Source: FEB-7 sp963698265 (lineage in GTDB: Bacteria; Pseudomonadota; Gammaproteobacteria; Burkholderiales; Usitatibacteraceae). From it: 64,000 nt of DNA. A program made the position numbers and the translations under genes. The stretch spans positions 62,001 to 126,000 of the forward strand of contig CAVOQC010000003.1 in NCBI GenBank assembly GCA_963698265.1. The letters are read 5' to 3'. Positions 55,315-64,000 of this stretch are shown one piece after another (positions within the stretch are counted from its first letter, which is position 1; each line of letters opens with the position of its first letter). Under the pieces are notes generated by a model. That model searched no databases, was not told the origin of the DNA, and saw only the letters and a program-made list of their open reading frames with translations.

Positions 55315-58209
55315 ATGACCGAGACCCGCAGCGCGCTTCGCTTCCTGTCGCTCCGCGCGAAGTTGGTCGGCCTGCTGCTCTTCGTGGAGGCCGCCGCACT
55401 CGCCTTCCTCGTCTGGCAGGGCCACGAGATGGACATCGCGCGCAGCGAGCGCGAGTTCCACGACACCGTCTCACAGCTCCATCCGCTGCTGAACGTGGCC
55501 CTTGCCCCGCCGCTGGCCGAGGGCGACCACGCCCGCGTCCAGGAACTCCTCGCGCGGGCGCGGACCTCGCGGGGCCTGCAGTACCTCGTCGCGAAGGACG
55601 CCGACGGGCGCATCGTCGCCGCCGAGGGATGGGACCCGGCCAACGCCCTGCCGGCGCTCGACACCTCCCTCGAATCGTCGCTCCGGTCGGGGCGCTTCGA
55701 CAGCCTCTTCCCGCTCACGGTCGACACGCGCGTCGTGGGAAGCGTGAGCGCGGGGCTCGCCGTCGGCCCGCTCGGCGAGGCGATCGGCGAGCGATTTGCG
55801 GACAACGTCTTCAAGGCGGCCGGCGCATTCCTCATGTCGGTGCTGCTCTTCCTCGTCGTGATCCACCCGATCGCGCGCCGCATCACGCGGCTTCGCCTCG
55901 CCTCGGAGCGCATTGCCGGCGGCGACTTCAACGTGCGCCTCGCCGAGGACGATCCCGACGAGATCGGGCTCCTCGCGCGCGCCTTCAACCACATGGCGGG
56001 CGTGGTCCAGTCCCGCGTCGGGGAGCTCGAGGCGAGCCGCCAGCGTTTCCACAACATCGCCGACTACACCTACGACGTCGAGTGCTGGTTCGGGGCCGAC
56101 GGGCGCCTGCTGTGGATCAACAAGTCGATCGAGCGGCTCATCGGGCGCACGGCGGAGGAATGCCTCGCCGACCCCGAATTCCCCTTCTCCATCATCCATC
56201 CCGACGACCGCGAGGCCGCGCTCGAGCGCAGCGTGGCCGAGCTCGCGTCGCGCTCGACGGGATCGAGCTCCGAGTTCCGGGTCCTGCGGAAGGACGGCTC
56301 GGCGGAATGGGTGACCAATTCCTGGCAGCCGCTCTACGGACCCGACGGGGAGTTCCTCGGGCTGCGCTCGAGCCTGAACTCCATCCAGGCGCTCAAGGAT
56401 ACCGAACTCAACCTGCGCGCCACGCTCGCCCGCCTGGAGGAAGCCGGCGCCCTGCAGGCGCGCACCTCGCAGAGCCTGCGCGCGGAGCACTCGCGGCTCG
56501 TGTCCCTGCTCTCGGCGATGAACTTCGGCGTGGTCTTCGTCGACCCCTCGAGCCGGGTCATCTACTCCAATCCCGCCTTCGCCGACGTCTGGTCGATACC
56601 GCGCGGGGAGGCCCTGCTCGGACGCACCCTCTTCGAAGCCCTGGAACTCGCCGAGGACGTGGTGTCGGACCTGGGCGTTTTCACGGCGAAACTTCCCGAA
56701 CTGGTGGCGAGCCGCCACGTCTCCGCCGGCCACGAGCTGAAGCTCGTCTCCGGCCGCGTCCTCCGGTTGCAGGTGTGCCCGGTGCTGGACGACGCAGGCG
56801 CGAGCCTGGGCGCGGTGCTCATCCACGAGGACATCACGCTTGCGCGGGAGAGCGAGTCGCAGCTCGCCTTCCTCGCCGAGTGCGATCCGCTCACGGGGCT
56901 CTACAATCGCCGCCGCTTCGAGCGCGAACTAACCGAGAAGATGGACCACGCAGCGCGGGAAAAGCAGCGCCTGGCGCTCCTCTTCTTCGACTTAGACGAG
57001 TTCAAGAGCGTGAACGACCTCTTCGGGCACCGCATGGGCGACACGGTGCTCCTGCAGGTGGCCGGCGAGATCCGCTCTCACCTGCGCAAGAACGAGTTCT
57101 TCGCGCGCATCGGCGGCGACGAGTTCGCCCTTCTCGTGGCCGACATCACCGACGAGCACCTGCGCAGCCTCGCCGACCGCCTCATGCGCGTGATCGGCGC
57201 CATGAGCTTCAACCTGGGCGAGGTGCGCCTGTCGATCACCTCGAGCCTGGGCGTGGCGCTCTATCCCGCGCACGCCTCGTCGCCCCAGGAGCTGATCGCG
57301 CACGCCGACGCGGCGATGTACCAGGCGAAGGACGGCGGCAAGAACACCTGGCGCATCTACCGCCCCGACCACACCGCCACCCTTCGCCAGCGCTCGCTGG
57401 TCACGTGGAACGACCGCATCCGCAGCGCGCTCAAGTCCGACTCCTTCGAGGTCTACCTGCAGGGCGTGTTCGACACCCGGAGCGGGGCGCGCCGCTACCA
57501 CGAGGCGCTGCTGCGCATGCCGGACGCGGCGACCGGCAAGGTCCTGCAGCCGGGCACCTTCATCGGCTTCGCGGAGAAGTCGAACCTCATCATCGACATC
57601 GACCGCTGGGTCGTGACCCGCGTGATCGACGTGCTCGCCGCTTCGCCCTCGCTCGGCCCGATCGCCGTGAACATCTCGGGCCGCTCGTTCGACGAGCCGG
57701 AAATGCCGGACTTCATCGCGAGGCGCCTGCGGGAGCGCCGCGTGCACCCCTCGCGGCTCTACGTGGAGATCACCGAGACGGCGGCGATCCGCGACATGCG
57801 CGACGCGCAGCGCTTCATCCACGCCCTGCACGACACCGGCTGCAAGGTCTGCCTCGACGATTTCGGCGCTGGCTTCTCCACCTTCGCCTACATCAAGCAG
57901 CTGCCCGTGGACGTGATCAAGATCGACGGCCTCTTCGTGCGGAACCTCGCACGCGAGCGCGACAACCAGATCTTCGTCCGGGCGATGCTCGACATCGCGC
58001 GCGGTTTCGGCAAGCAGGTCGTGGCCGAGGCGGTCGAGGACCGGCAGACCCTCGACATGCTGCGGGACTTCGGCGTCGACATGGCGCAGGGCTACGTCCT
58101 CGAAGTGCCGTTCGCCATCACGCGGCCGCAGCTGCACGCGGCCGGCGGCGACCCCTCGGCCGTCGTCGTCCGGCCCGACTTCGTCGAACGCCGGCGCGTT
58201 CCCCGCTGA
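55315..58209 (+). CDS. Membrane-bound diguanylate cyclase/phosphodiesterase (CHASE-like, HAMP, PAS, GGDEF, EAL)
   Basis: c-di-GMP enzyme of 964 residues. Two helices (about 15-35 and 165-190) flank a periplasmic sensor; then HAMP (RLRLASERIAGGDFNVRLAEDDPDEIGLLARAFNHM), two PAS domains (about 255-370 and 400-515), GGDEF (about 525-685) and EAL (about 700-950). The GGDEF core is canonical, RIGGDEFA. The EAL domain keeps HEALLRM, AVNISG, VEITETA, CLDDFGAGFS, VIKIDG and VVAEAVED, so both activities are possible. ATG 55315 was chosen over an upstream GTG/ATG because it gives a normal membrane start. Transcription is probably CRP-dependent. Confidence 0.94.
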   Translation: MTETRSALRFLSLRAKLVGLLLFVEAAALAFLVWQGHEMDIARSEREFHDTVSQLHPLLNVALAPPLAEGDHARVQELLARARTSRGLQYLVAKDADGRIVAAEGWDPANALPALDTSLESSLRSGRFDSLFPLTVDTRVVGSVSAGLAVGPLGEAIGERFADNVFKAAGAFLMSVLLFLVVIHPIARRITRLRLASERIAGGDFNVRLAEDDPDEIGLLARAFNHMAGVVQSRVGELEASRQRFHNIADYTYDVECWFGADGRLLWINKSIERLIGRTAEECLADPEFPFSIIHPDDREAALERSVAELASRSTGSSSEFRVLRKDGSAEWVTNSWQPLYGPDGEFLGLRSSLNSIQALKDTELNLRATLARLEEAGALQARTSQSLRAEHSRLVSLLSAMNFGVVFVDPSSRVIYSNPAFADVWSIPRGEALLGRTLFEALELAEDVVSDLGVFTAKLPELVASRHVSAGHELKLVSGRVLRLQVCPVLDDAGASLGAVLIHEDITLARESESQLAFLAECDPLTGLYNRRRFERELTEKMDHAAREKQRLALLFFDLDEFKSVNDLFGHRMGDTVLLQVAGEIRSHLRKNEFFARIGGDEFALLVADITDEHLRSLADRLMRVIGAMSFNLGEVRLSITSSLGVALYPAHASSPQELIAHADAAMYQAKDGGKNTWRIYRPDHTATLRQRSLVTWNDRIRSALKSDSFEVYLQGVFDTRSGARRYHEALLRMPDAATGKVLQPGTFIGFAEKSNLIIDIDRWVVTRVIDVLAASPSLGPIAVNISGRSFDEPEMPDFIARRLRERRVHPSRLYVEITETAAIRDMRDAQRFIHALHDTGCKVCLDDFGAGFSTFAYIKQLPVDVIKIDGLFVRNLARERDNQIFVRAMLDIARGFGKQVVAEAVEDRQTLDMLRDFGVDMAQGYVLEVPFAITRPQLHAAGGDPSAVVVRPDFVERRRVPR

Positions 58210-58219
58210 GCACCGGCCG

Positions 58220-58588
58220 CTAGCCCCTGCGCGGACGGTCGCGGGAGGGCACGCGGTAGAGCCACACGGCGAGCGCCACGCCGAAGAGCGCCAGCGCCGC
58301 CTTGAGCCAGGGCGGCCGCACGAAAAAGACGATGGATGCCGCGAGCGTGCCCGACATGAGCGCGATCGCCCAGAGCTTCGTGCGCCAGGCGATCGCGCGA
58401 TGCCGCTCCCATTCCGAGACGATCGGCCCGAGGCTCCGGTGCCGCAGGAGCCACTGGTGGAACCGCGGCGAGGAGCGCGCAAAGCACGCCGCGGCGAGAA
58501 GCAGGAACGGCGTGGTCGGCAGCACCGGCAGCACGATCCCAGCGATGCCCAGCCCGACGGCGACGAAGCCCGTCGCCACGAGCACCAT
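58220..58588 (-). CDS. DUF454 (YbaN) family membrane protein
   Basis: Small inner-membrane protein of 122 residues, with the DUF454 signature GIAGIVLPVLPTTPFLLLAAACFARSSPRFHQWLL at the N-terminus. Then HR.LGPIVSEWERHRAI and two further helices. Function unknown; E. coli YbaN belongs here. The end converges on the GGDEF-EAL gene with a 10-bp gap. The GTG eight codons upstream is a possible alternative start. Confidence 0.9.
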   Translation of the reverse strand: MVLVATGFVAVGLGIAGIVLPVLPTTPFLLLAAACFARSSPRFHQWLLRHRSLGPIVSEWERHRAIAWRTKLWAIALMSGTLAASIVFFVRPPWLKAALALFGVALAVWLYRVPSRDRPRRG

Positions 58589-58641
58589 GCGCACCGCGCG
58601 CGAATCGTGCACCTGCGCCGGGGCACGATGGCCCGGCACGC

Positions 58642-58647
58642 TAGAAT
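58642..58647 (+). promoter_or_regulatory. -10-like element abutting the start of the 58655 gene
   Basis: TAGAAT ends 7 nt before the ATG at 58655, so a transcript from it would begin at or next to the start codon. No clear -35 at standard spacing. Confidence 0.4.
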
Positions 58648-58654
58648 GCGCGCC

Positions 58655-59362
58655 ATGAACGGGCTCATCGTCGCCACCATCGCGCTCGGCCTCGTGATCG
58701 ACCGCCACGGCGGCGCCCACGGCCAGCTCGCCGTGAACCTCCTTGCCTGGGCGCTGCTCGCCCGGCTCTGGTCCGTTTCCGCTCGCGCGCAACGCCCCGC
58801 CCTCCTCGTCTGCCTCGCCTACGCCACCGCGGGCGAGGTCTTCCTGTCGCTCGTGTGGGGCCTGTACGACTACCGCCTCGGCAACATCCCGCTCTTCGTG
58901 CCGCCGGGCCACGTGCTGCTCTTCTACCTCGGCACGCAACTCGCCGCCCGCCTCGAGGACGGCGCCGAGTGGTGGATCGCGGCGCTCGCCCTGCCCGTGG
59001 TCGCCGCGTTCGCCTGGACCGGCCGCGACACGCTCGGGCCCCTGCTCTACGCGCTCTTCCTCGCGTGCCTCTTCCTGTCGCGCTCCCGCAAGCTCTACGC
59101 GACCATGCTCGTGCTCTCGCTCGCGATGGAACTCTGGGGCACCTGGCTCGGCAACTGGACCTGGCGCCGGGAAGTGCCGTGGCTGGGGCTCGTCACCGAC
59201 AACCCGCCGCTGGCCGCCGGCGCCTTCTACGCCGCGCTCGACCTGCTCGTGGTCTCGACCGTCGGTGCCCTTCGGCGTCAGCCGCCCGCGAGCCCCATCC
59301 TCACGCCGAGCACCGTCTCGCACCAGGCCGCGACCTGCAGCGCGCGCTCGTCCTCGCGGTAG
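58655..59362 (+). CDS. Integral membrane protein, unknown function
   Basis: Protein of 235 residues with about seven predicted helices. A conserved-looking central part reads YATAGEVFLSLVWGLYDYRLGNIPLFVPPGHVLLFYLGTQLA, then LFLSRSRKLYATMLVLSLAMELWGTWLGNWTW. I do not recognise a named family. The last 28 codons run into the convergent amidase gene (85-bp overlap) and have a low-complexity character, so the true end is as given by the stop, but the tail is probably non-essential. Confidence 0.7.
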   Translation: MNGLIVATIALGLVIDRHGGAHGQLAVNLLAWALLARLWSVSARAQRPALLVCLAYATAGEVFLSLVWGLYDYRLGNIPLFVPPGHVLLFYLGTQLAARLEDGAEWWIAALALPVVAAFAWTGRDTLGPLLYALFLACLFLSRSRKLYATMLVLSLAMELWGTWLGNWTWRREVPWLGLVTDNPPLAAGAFYAALDLLVVSTVGALRRQPPASPILTPSTVSHQAATCSARSSSR

Positions 59363-60624
59363 CGCCCCACGACCTGGAATCCCAGCGGCAGGCCGCGCGA
59401 GCCGCGCCCCGAGGGCATTGTGATCGCCGGGAGCCCGGCCAGCGTCCAGAGCGAGCAGAACGTCGCGTCCCCGGTGTTCGCGAGCCCTTCCGGGGCCTCG
59501 CCCGCGGCCGGGATGGTGACGATCGCGTCGCATCCGTCGAAGAGCCCGTCGAACCAGCGGCGGTACTCGTCGCGGCGCGCGAGGTTCCTCGCGTGCTGCT
59601 CCGGCGTGATGCGTTTTCCGCGGTCGAGCAGTTGCACGAGCGGCGCCGACAGCTGCAGGCGGTGGCGCGATTCCAGCGACGCGAAGCCCCGCGCGGCCTC
59701 GTGGTCCATGATCGCGCCCACCACGCTCCAGGCCTCGTTGAAGGGACGCGGCAGCGGCACGTCGCGCGCGAGCGCTCCCGCGTCCTTGAGCGTGGCCACC
59801 GCCTCGGTGAAGTTGGCGCGCTGTCCTTCCGTGGCGTTCGCCCACTTGGGCGTTCTCACTACGGCAAGCCGCGGGGCGTGACCGAGGGCGGCGAGCGGCA
59901 CGGCGAGCGAGCGCATGCCGGCGCGGATGCCGGTGGCCTCGTCGCGCGGGTCCTGGCCCATGAGGCAGGCGCCGAACCACGAGGCGTCCTCCACGGAGCG
60001 CGCAAAGACGCCCACGTGATCGAGCGACTTGCTGAACGGGTACACGCCGTCTCGGGAGATGGCCCCGAAGCTCGGCTTGTAGCCCACGACGCCGCAGAAG
60101 GCCGCCGGCCGGATCACCGATCCCAGCGTCTGGGTGCCGATCGCCACCGGCACGAACCCCGCCGCCACGGCCGCGGCCGAGCCGCTCGACGACCCTCCGG
60201 GGGTGTGGGCCGGGTTCCAGGGATTGCGGGTCTTGCCGGGGTGGCGGAATGCGAACTCGGTGGTGACCGTCTTCGCCATCACCAGCCCGCCGAGCGCCTC
60301 GAACCGGCGCACCAGCCCCGCCGAGCGCCCCGGCACGTGGCTCGCGAAGATCCGCGAGCCCATGCGCGTGGGGATGCCGCGCGTGGCGATGATGTCCTTC
60401 ACGCCTACCGGCACGCCGTAGAGGGGCAGGTCCTTCAGGATGCCCCCGGAGCGTTCCTCGGCCTCGGCCATGGCGCGCGCAGGCTCGAACCACTCGAAGG
60501 CCTGGATGACCGGCTCGAGGAGCGCGATCCGGTCGTTGAGGGCCCGAATGTAGTCCAGAACCGCGAGGCGGCCTTCCTTGAAGGCGGCGTGAAGGGCGCG
60601 AAGGCCAAGGGCAGGGGAGTCCAT
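59278..60624 (-). CDS. Amidase signature family protein
   Basis: Amidase of 448 residues with the Ser-cisSer-Lys triad: Lys in GVPVGVKDI, cis-Ser in PGGSSSGSAAAVAAG, and nucleophile Ser in GSVIRPAAFCGVVGYKPS. The C-terminal LPLGFQVVGRYREDERAL is standard. Substrate unknown; GatA-like proteins differ in the first third. A CAGAAT hexamer lies 6 nt before ATG 60624. The end overlaps the convergent membrane-protein gene. Confidence 0.92.
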   Translation of the reverse strand: MDSPALGLRALHAAFKEGRLAVLDYIRALNDRIALLEPVIQAFEWFEPARAMAEAEERSGGILKDLPLYGVPVGVKDIIATRGIPTRMGSRIFASHVPGRSAGLVRRFEALGGLVMAKTVTTEFAFRHPGKTRNPWNPAHTPGGSSSGSAAAVAAGFVPVAIGTQTLGSVIRPAAFCGVVGYKPSFGAISRDGVYPFSKSLDHVGVFARSVEDASWFGACLMGQDPRDEATGIRAGMRSLAVPLAALGHAPRLAVVRTPKWANATEGQRANFTEAVATLKDAGALARDVPLPRPFNEAWSVVGAIMDHEAARGFASLESRHRLQLSAPLVQLLDRGKRITPEQHARNLARRDEYRRWFDGLFDGCDAIVTIPAAGEAPEGLANTGDATFCSLWTLAGLPAITMPSGRGSRGLPLGFQVVGRYREDERALQVAAWCETVLGVRMGLAGG

Positions 60625-60668
60625 CCCGCTATTCTGCCGGGGGAACCCCTCGCGGCCAACCCGCCCGG

Positions 60669-61103
60669 TCAGCCCAGGGCCTGCCGAAGCGCGTCGATCC
60701 CGGCCTGGGCGACGATCTCGTCGTCGCTCGCCTTGACCCCCGAGACCCCGACCGCGCCGAGCACCTGGCCGTCGATCTCGATGGGAAGCCCGCCCTGGAG
60801 CAGCACCGGCTGGCCCGGAGCGGACAGGAATGCGTGGCGGCCGCCATTCACCATTTCCTCGAGCACGCGCGTGGGCCGCTTGAAGGCCACGGCCGAGCGG
60901 GCCTTGCCGATCGCCGTGTCGACGCTGGAGGACTGGGTGCCGTCGATGCGCTGCACCAGGAGCGCGTGGCCTCCGTCGTCGACGACGGCGATCACCACCT
61001 TCCAGCCGTGCTTCGCAGCGACGGCCTCCGCCGCCGCGGCCATGAGACGGGCGGCTTCGAGGGTCAGGACCTTCTTGGTGGGCAGGGCAAGCGGCATGGG
61101 CAC
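60669..61103 (-). CDS. GlcG/HbpS family heme-binding-like protein
   Basis: Protein of 144 residues of the GlcG/HbpS fold: LTLEAARLMAAAAEAVAAKHGWKVVIAVVDDGGHALLVQRIDG, then AIGKARSAVAF, and PVLLQGGLPIEIDGQVLGAVGVSGVKASDDEIVAQAGIDAL. Members bind heme or corrins or lie in glycolate operons; no glc gene is present here. A TATCAT -10-like hexamer and a CCGGAG ribosome-binding site lie upstream of ATG 61103. Confidence 0.9.
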   Translation of the reverse strand: MPMPLALPTKKVLTLEAARLMAAAAEAVAAKHGWKVVIAVVDDGGHALLVQRIDGTQSSSVDTAIGKARSAVAFKRPTRVLEEMVNGGRHAFLSAPGQPVLLQGGLPIEIDGQVLGAVGVSGVKASDDEIVAQAGIDALRQALG

Positions 61104-61173
61104 TCCGGAGCGAAGGAACTCGCCCGATGATACCTTCCCGCTCGCGGCCCCCGCAGCGCCCGCCGGGCGCGCC

Positions 61174-61524
61174 TCAGAAGCTGTAGCCGAAGACGATCCC
61201 GCTGCGCCGCACGGAAAGGCGCTCGGGCTTGAGCCCGGGCAGCACCGGCAGTAACCGCTTCGCCCCCGGCACGGTGATGCGGCCCGACGAGTCGAAGCAC
61301 ACCTCGAACTCGCTCGCGCCGCAAGCCGCGCCCGGCTTCAGGTGCATGAGCGGGGCGCGCTCGGGGCGCACGGTGCTCGCCAGCGGATCGGGAATCGACT
61401 TCGCGTAGGGGCGACTGGCCGCGGGCGCGTAGGCATGCCAGCCTGAAACCGCGGGGCCCTCGTCCGCGGCGTTGGCGGATAAGGCGACCCAGGCGGCGAG
61501 CAGTGCTATGGACCCTGTGCGCAT
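61174..61524 (-). CDS. Small exported protein, unknown function
   Basis: Protein of 116 residues with a signal peptide (MRTGSIALLAAWVALSANA). The mature part contains two Cys (GAACGASEFEVCFDSSGRITVPGAKRLLP) that could form a disulfide, and ends RSGIVFGYSF. No family recognised. It is divergent from dsbB across a region with a CRP-like dyad; a disulfide-bonded periplasmic product would fit that neighbour, but this is inference. Confidence 0.6.
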   Translation of the reverse strand: MRTGSIALLAAWVALSANAADEGPAVSGWHAYAPAASRPYAKSIPDPLASTVRPERAPLMHLKPGAACGASEFEVCFDSSGRITVPGAKRLLPVLPGLKPERLSVRRSGIVFGYSF

Positions 61525-61657
61525 GGCGTTTGGACTCCACGGACATCGTGCCCTGTTACGCGCAAGAAGGATGCCCGCCGGGGGCGCGCTGCCGTGCAGG
61601 AAAAACGGCACCGCAACCCATTGTTTATACGTTGTTTTCTCAAAGCCGCCCGAACAC

Positions 61658-61675
61658 ACGTGACGCACGTCACGA
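61658..61675. promoter_or_regulatory. CRP-like dyad between a small exported protein gene and dsbB
   Basis: CGTGACGCACGTCACG contains GTGA-N6-TCAC and an extended perfect dyad (CGTGACG-CA-CGTCACG). It lies in the 300-bp divergent gap 61525-61824, 150 bp before dsbB. The outer T and A of the CRP consensus are C and G. No -10 sits at class I or II spacing on either side, so its target is unclear. The rest of the gap shows no ORF with good coding character. Confidence 0.45.
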
Positions 61676-61824
61676 ATCGCGCTCCGGCCGGCGTCGCGGG
61701 AGGGCGACAGGGGCACGCCCGCGTGGGCCCAAAGTGTCACTCCGGGGCGCGTGCCTTGACCTGCGTCGAACGGTGGCCCCGTGAACCTGTGGGAAAATTG
61801 CGCGTCCCACGAACCGTGCCCGCC

Positions 61825-62346
61825 ATGCTGAACCGACTCACCCCCCGCGCCGTCTTCGCAGCGGTTTTCGCCGCCTGCGCCTCGCTCATCGGCTTCGGCC
61901 TCGTCCTGCAGCACACCGTCGGGCTCGATCCCTGCCCGATGTGCATCCTGCAGCGCTACGCCTTCGTGATGATCGGCGTGGTGGCCCTCGTCGCCGCCCT
62001 CCACGGCCCGGTGCACCACGGCGTGCGCGCCTATTCCTTCCTGATCGGCGCCTTTGCCGTCGCCGGCGGCAGCGTCTCGGTCCGACAGTCCCTGCTGCAG
62101 CGTTTCCCGGCCCCGGAGCCGGCGAACTGCATGGCCGGCGACCTGGACTTCCTGCTCGGCAACTTCCCGCTGGCGCAGGCGCTGCCGAAGATCTTCGCCG
62201 GCACCGGCGACTGCGCCAAGGTGGAGTGGAGCCTCTTCGGCCTGTCGATCGCCGAGTGGGCGCTGGTGTGGTTCCTGGTCTTCCTCGCCGTCTCCGCCTG
62301 GATGACCTTCTTCCGCAAGCGCTCGGCACCCCGGCTGTTCCGCTAG
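61825..62346 (+). CDS. dsbB: Disulfide bond formation protein B
   Basis: Inner-membrane quinone reductase that reoxidises DsbA; 173 residues with four helices. The first periplasmic loop has the redox pair in GLDPCPMCILQRYAF; the second loop carries the other pair (PANCMAGDL and GTGDCAKVEW). The QRYAF motif near the quinone site is present. It stands alone with no dsbA in view. ATG 61825 is preceded by a weak ribosome-binding site. Confidence 0.94.
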   Translation: MLNRLTPRAVFAAVFAACASLIGFGLVLQHTVGLDPCPMCILQRYAFVMIGVVALVAALHGPVHHGVRAYSFLIGAFAVAGGSVSVRQSLLQRFPAPEPANCMAGDLDFLLGNFPLAQALPKIFAGTGDCAKVEWSLFGLSIAEWALVWFLVFLAVSAWMTFFRKRSAPRLFR

Positions 62347-62415
62347 TCCCCGCGCAAACCGGTCGCTTCGCGGGCCGGCGGTCCCGCCGCAGGCGCGGCG
62401 ACCGGATTGCCCTGC

Positions 62416-62421
62416 GATAAT
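62416..62421 (+). promoter_or_regulatory. -10-like element abutting the phoD start
   Basis: GATAAT ends 7 nt before ATG 62429. It overlaps a possible earlier ATG at 62420, which makes 62429 the more likely start. No -35 recognised. Confidence 0.35.
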
Positions 62422-62428
62422 GCGGCCG

Positions 62429-63979
62429 ATGAAATTGCCTCGCCGCGCCTTCCTCCGCCGCGCCCTCGCCGTGGCAGCCGCCGGATTCCTGGCGCCGGGC
62501 GTCTCGCGCGCGCAGGCGCGCACCGGGTTTCCCGCTTATCCGTTCACGCTCGGCGTCGCCTCGGGCGCACCGACCGCCACGGGCGTGGTGCTGTGGACCC
62601 GCCTCGCGCCGGAGCCGCTCGCCGGCGGCGGGCTCGGGCCCGGAAGCGTGGAGGTGCGCTGGGAGATCGCGCACGACGAGCGGTTCTCGCGCATCGCGAA
62701 GCGCGGCATGGCGATCGCGCAAGCCGCTCGCGCCCACGCCGTCCACGTCGAAGTCGAGGGGCTGGATCCCGCGCGCTGGTACCACTACCGCTTCATCGCG
62801 GGCGGCGAGGCGAGCGCCGTCGGCCGCACCCGCACGGCGCCTTCCGCGGGCGCCGGCGACGAGCGGCTCACGCTCGCGCTCGCTTCCTGCCAGCATTTCG
62901 AGCAGGGCTTCTTCGTCGCGCACCGGCACCTCGCGGCCGACGCGCCCGATCTCGTGGCCTTCGTGGGCGACTACGTCTACGAGTCGAGCTGGGGACGCGA
63001 GCACGTCCGCAAGCACCACGCGGGAGAGCCCAGGTCGCTTGCCGAGTACCGCGACCGCTACGCGCAGTACAAGTCCGACGCGGACCTGCAGGCCGCCCAC
63101 GCCTGCGCGCCGTGGCTCCTGACCTGGGACGACCACGAGGTGGACAACGACTACGCGAACGACCGCGGCCAGGACCTCGACCCGGACTTCCTCGCCCGGC
63201 GGGCCGCGGCCTATCGCGCGTACTTCGAGCATCAGCCCCTTCGCCCCCGCGTGCTGCGCGCCGACGGCGAGATGCGCCTCTATGGCGACCACGCGTGGGG
63301 CGCGCTCGCCAACCTCTTCGTCCTCGACGACCGCCAGTACCGCGCCCACCAGGCGTGTCCGCGGGTTTCGCGGGGAGGGAGCAACGTCGTGGGGCCGTGG
63401 TGCACCGAGCGCACCGAGGCGGGACGGACGATGCTGGGCGCGGCCCAGGAGCGATGGCTTGGCGATGGCCTCGCGGCTTCGCAGTCGCGATGGAACCTGG
63501 TCGTGCAGCAGACCCTCATGGCGCCCGCGGGACGGGCGGGCAGGAACGGGTTGCAACACTGGACGGACGGCTGGGACGGCTATCCCCGGGCGCGCGAGCG
63601 GTTTCTCGACGCGCTCGCCGCGAGCGGCGCGGCCAACCCCGTGGTGCTCGGAGGCGACGTGCACGCGAACTACGTGGCGAACCTCCACGCCCGTCCCGGC
63701 GACGCGGAATCCCCCGTGGTCGCGGCCGAATTCTGCGGAACCTCCATCACCGCGCAGGGACCCGGTGCGCGAAGCGTGGCCGCCATCCGCGAAGCGAACC
63801 CGCACATCCGTTTCGCCGACGGGTCCCGGCGCGGCTACGGCCTGTTCGAGCTCCGGCAGGATCGCCTCGAGGCGCGCCTGCGCGTGGTGGAGACCGTCAA
63901 GCGCGCCGATGCCGCGGTATCCACCGCCGCCACCTTCACGGTCGCCGCCGGCCGGCCCGGCGTGGCGCAAGCGCAATAG
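62429..63979 (+). CDS. phoD: PhoD-type alkaline phosphatase/phosphodiesterase, Tat-exported
   Basis: Exported metallophosphatase of 516 residues. The N-terminus KLPRRAFLRRALAVAAAGFLAPGVSRAQA has the twin-Arg form RRAFL, so Tat export is likely. An Ig-like PhoD N-terminal domain (FTLGVASGAPTATGVVLWTRL) precedes the catalytic domain: ALASCQHFEQGFF, FVGDYVYESSW, WDDHEVDNDYAND, VVQQTLM, WDGYPRARERFLDAL and GGDVHANYVA. These give the metal-binding Asp, Asn and His residues of PhoD. An alternative start at 62420 would add three residues. Confidence 0.94.
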   Translation: MKLPRRAFLRRALAVAAAGFLAPGVSRAQARTGFPAYPFTLGVASGAPTATGVVLWTRLAPEPLAGGGLGPGSVEVRWEIAHDERFSRIAKRGMAIAQAARAHAVHVEVEGLDPARWYHYRFIAGGEASAVGRTRTAPSAGAGDERLTLALASCQHFEQGFFVAHRHLAADAPDLVAFVGDYVYESSWGREHVRKHHAGEPRSLAEYRDRYAQYKSDADLQAAHACAPWLLTWDDHEVDNDYANDRGQDLDPDFLARRAAAYRAYFEHQPLRPRVLRADGEMRLYGDHAWGALANLFVLDDRQYRAHQACPRVSRGGSNVVGPWCTERTEAGRTMLGAAQERWLGDGLAASQSRWNLVVQQTLMAPAGRAGRNGLQHWTDGWDGYPRARERFLDALAASGAANPVVLGGDVHANYVANLHARPGDAESPVVAAEFCGTSITAQGPGARSVAAIREANPHIRFADGSRRGYGLFELRQDRLEARLRVVETVKRADAAVSTAATFTVAAGRPGVAQAQ

Positions 63980-64000
63980 GCGCGCACGCGAAAAAGAAAA

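Overview
This 64 kb window comes from a high-GC proteobacterium, most likely a betaproteobacterium. The indications are a PhaM/PhaZ polyhydroxybutyrate pair, a single-operon Na+-NQR, a type II secretion cluster, DsbB, and dense gene packing with many ATGA/GTGA overlaps. The exact lineage cannot be fixed from the sequence. I saw no tRNA, rRNA, CRISPR array, transposase, integrase or attachment site. The codon-phased indels in the nqr operon suggest that the contig is a consensus over more than one strain, as in a metagenome assembly.

Region by region. 1-9503: type II secretion operon gspD (cut by the window edge) to gspN, then a YheT-type hydrolase and a phosphomannomutase/phosphoglucomutase. 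11979-14134: DUF302 protein, quinone oxidoreductase-like protein, and a lone cyclic-nucleotide-binding domain protein. 14158-21932: nqrABCDEF, a CBS-domain gene, apbE and nqrM, preceded by an FNR-like box. NqrA-F and the CBS gene are broken by about 36 frame-changing sites that all fall at codon third positions. 21976-23678: PhaM-like protein and PhaZ depolymerase. 23796-34811: mixed housekeeping genes (aminopeptidase, Ca2+/Na+ exchanger, SDR, KAS III, GSTs, a TetR-regulated region, LysR, NUDIX), with a candidate small RNA at 32814-32921 and a GNAT gene carrying the same wobble-site indels.

34808-40602 is one long minus-strand copper operon. It starts from a textbook CueR-type promoter (perfect dyad in a 19-bp spacer) and runs copZ-like, copA, cueR, CusF-like, second copZ-like, methyltransferase, CDF transporter, DUF924. 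40646-48420 is a second minus-strand operon: a 1006-residue coiled-coil/AsmA-like envelope protein, an MsbA-type ABC exporter, a prolyl-oligopeptidase homologue whose catalytic His position reads Asp, and SixA.

48710-63979: a FecR/DUF6600 secreted protein, an MFS transporter, then a minus-strand run (ROK kinase, DUF2238-GNAT fusion, MsrA, DinB, KTSC) divergent from a 964-residue GGDEF-EAL protein. A perfect CRP box lies between them, placed for class II activation of the GGDEF-EAL gene. The window ends with DUF454, an amidase, a GlcG/HbpS protein, DsbB and a PhoD-type phosphatase. Several monocistronic genes carry a -10-like element only 6-9 nt before the start codon, suggesting leaderless mRNAs.
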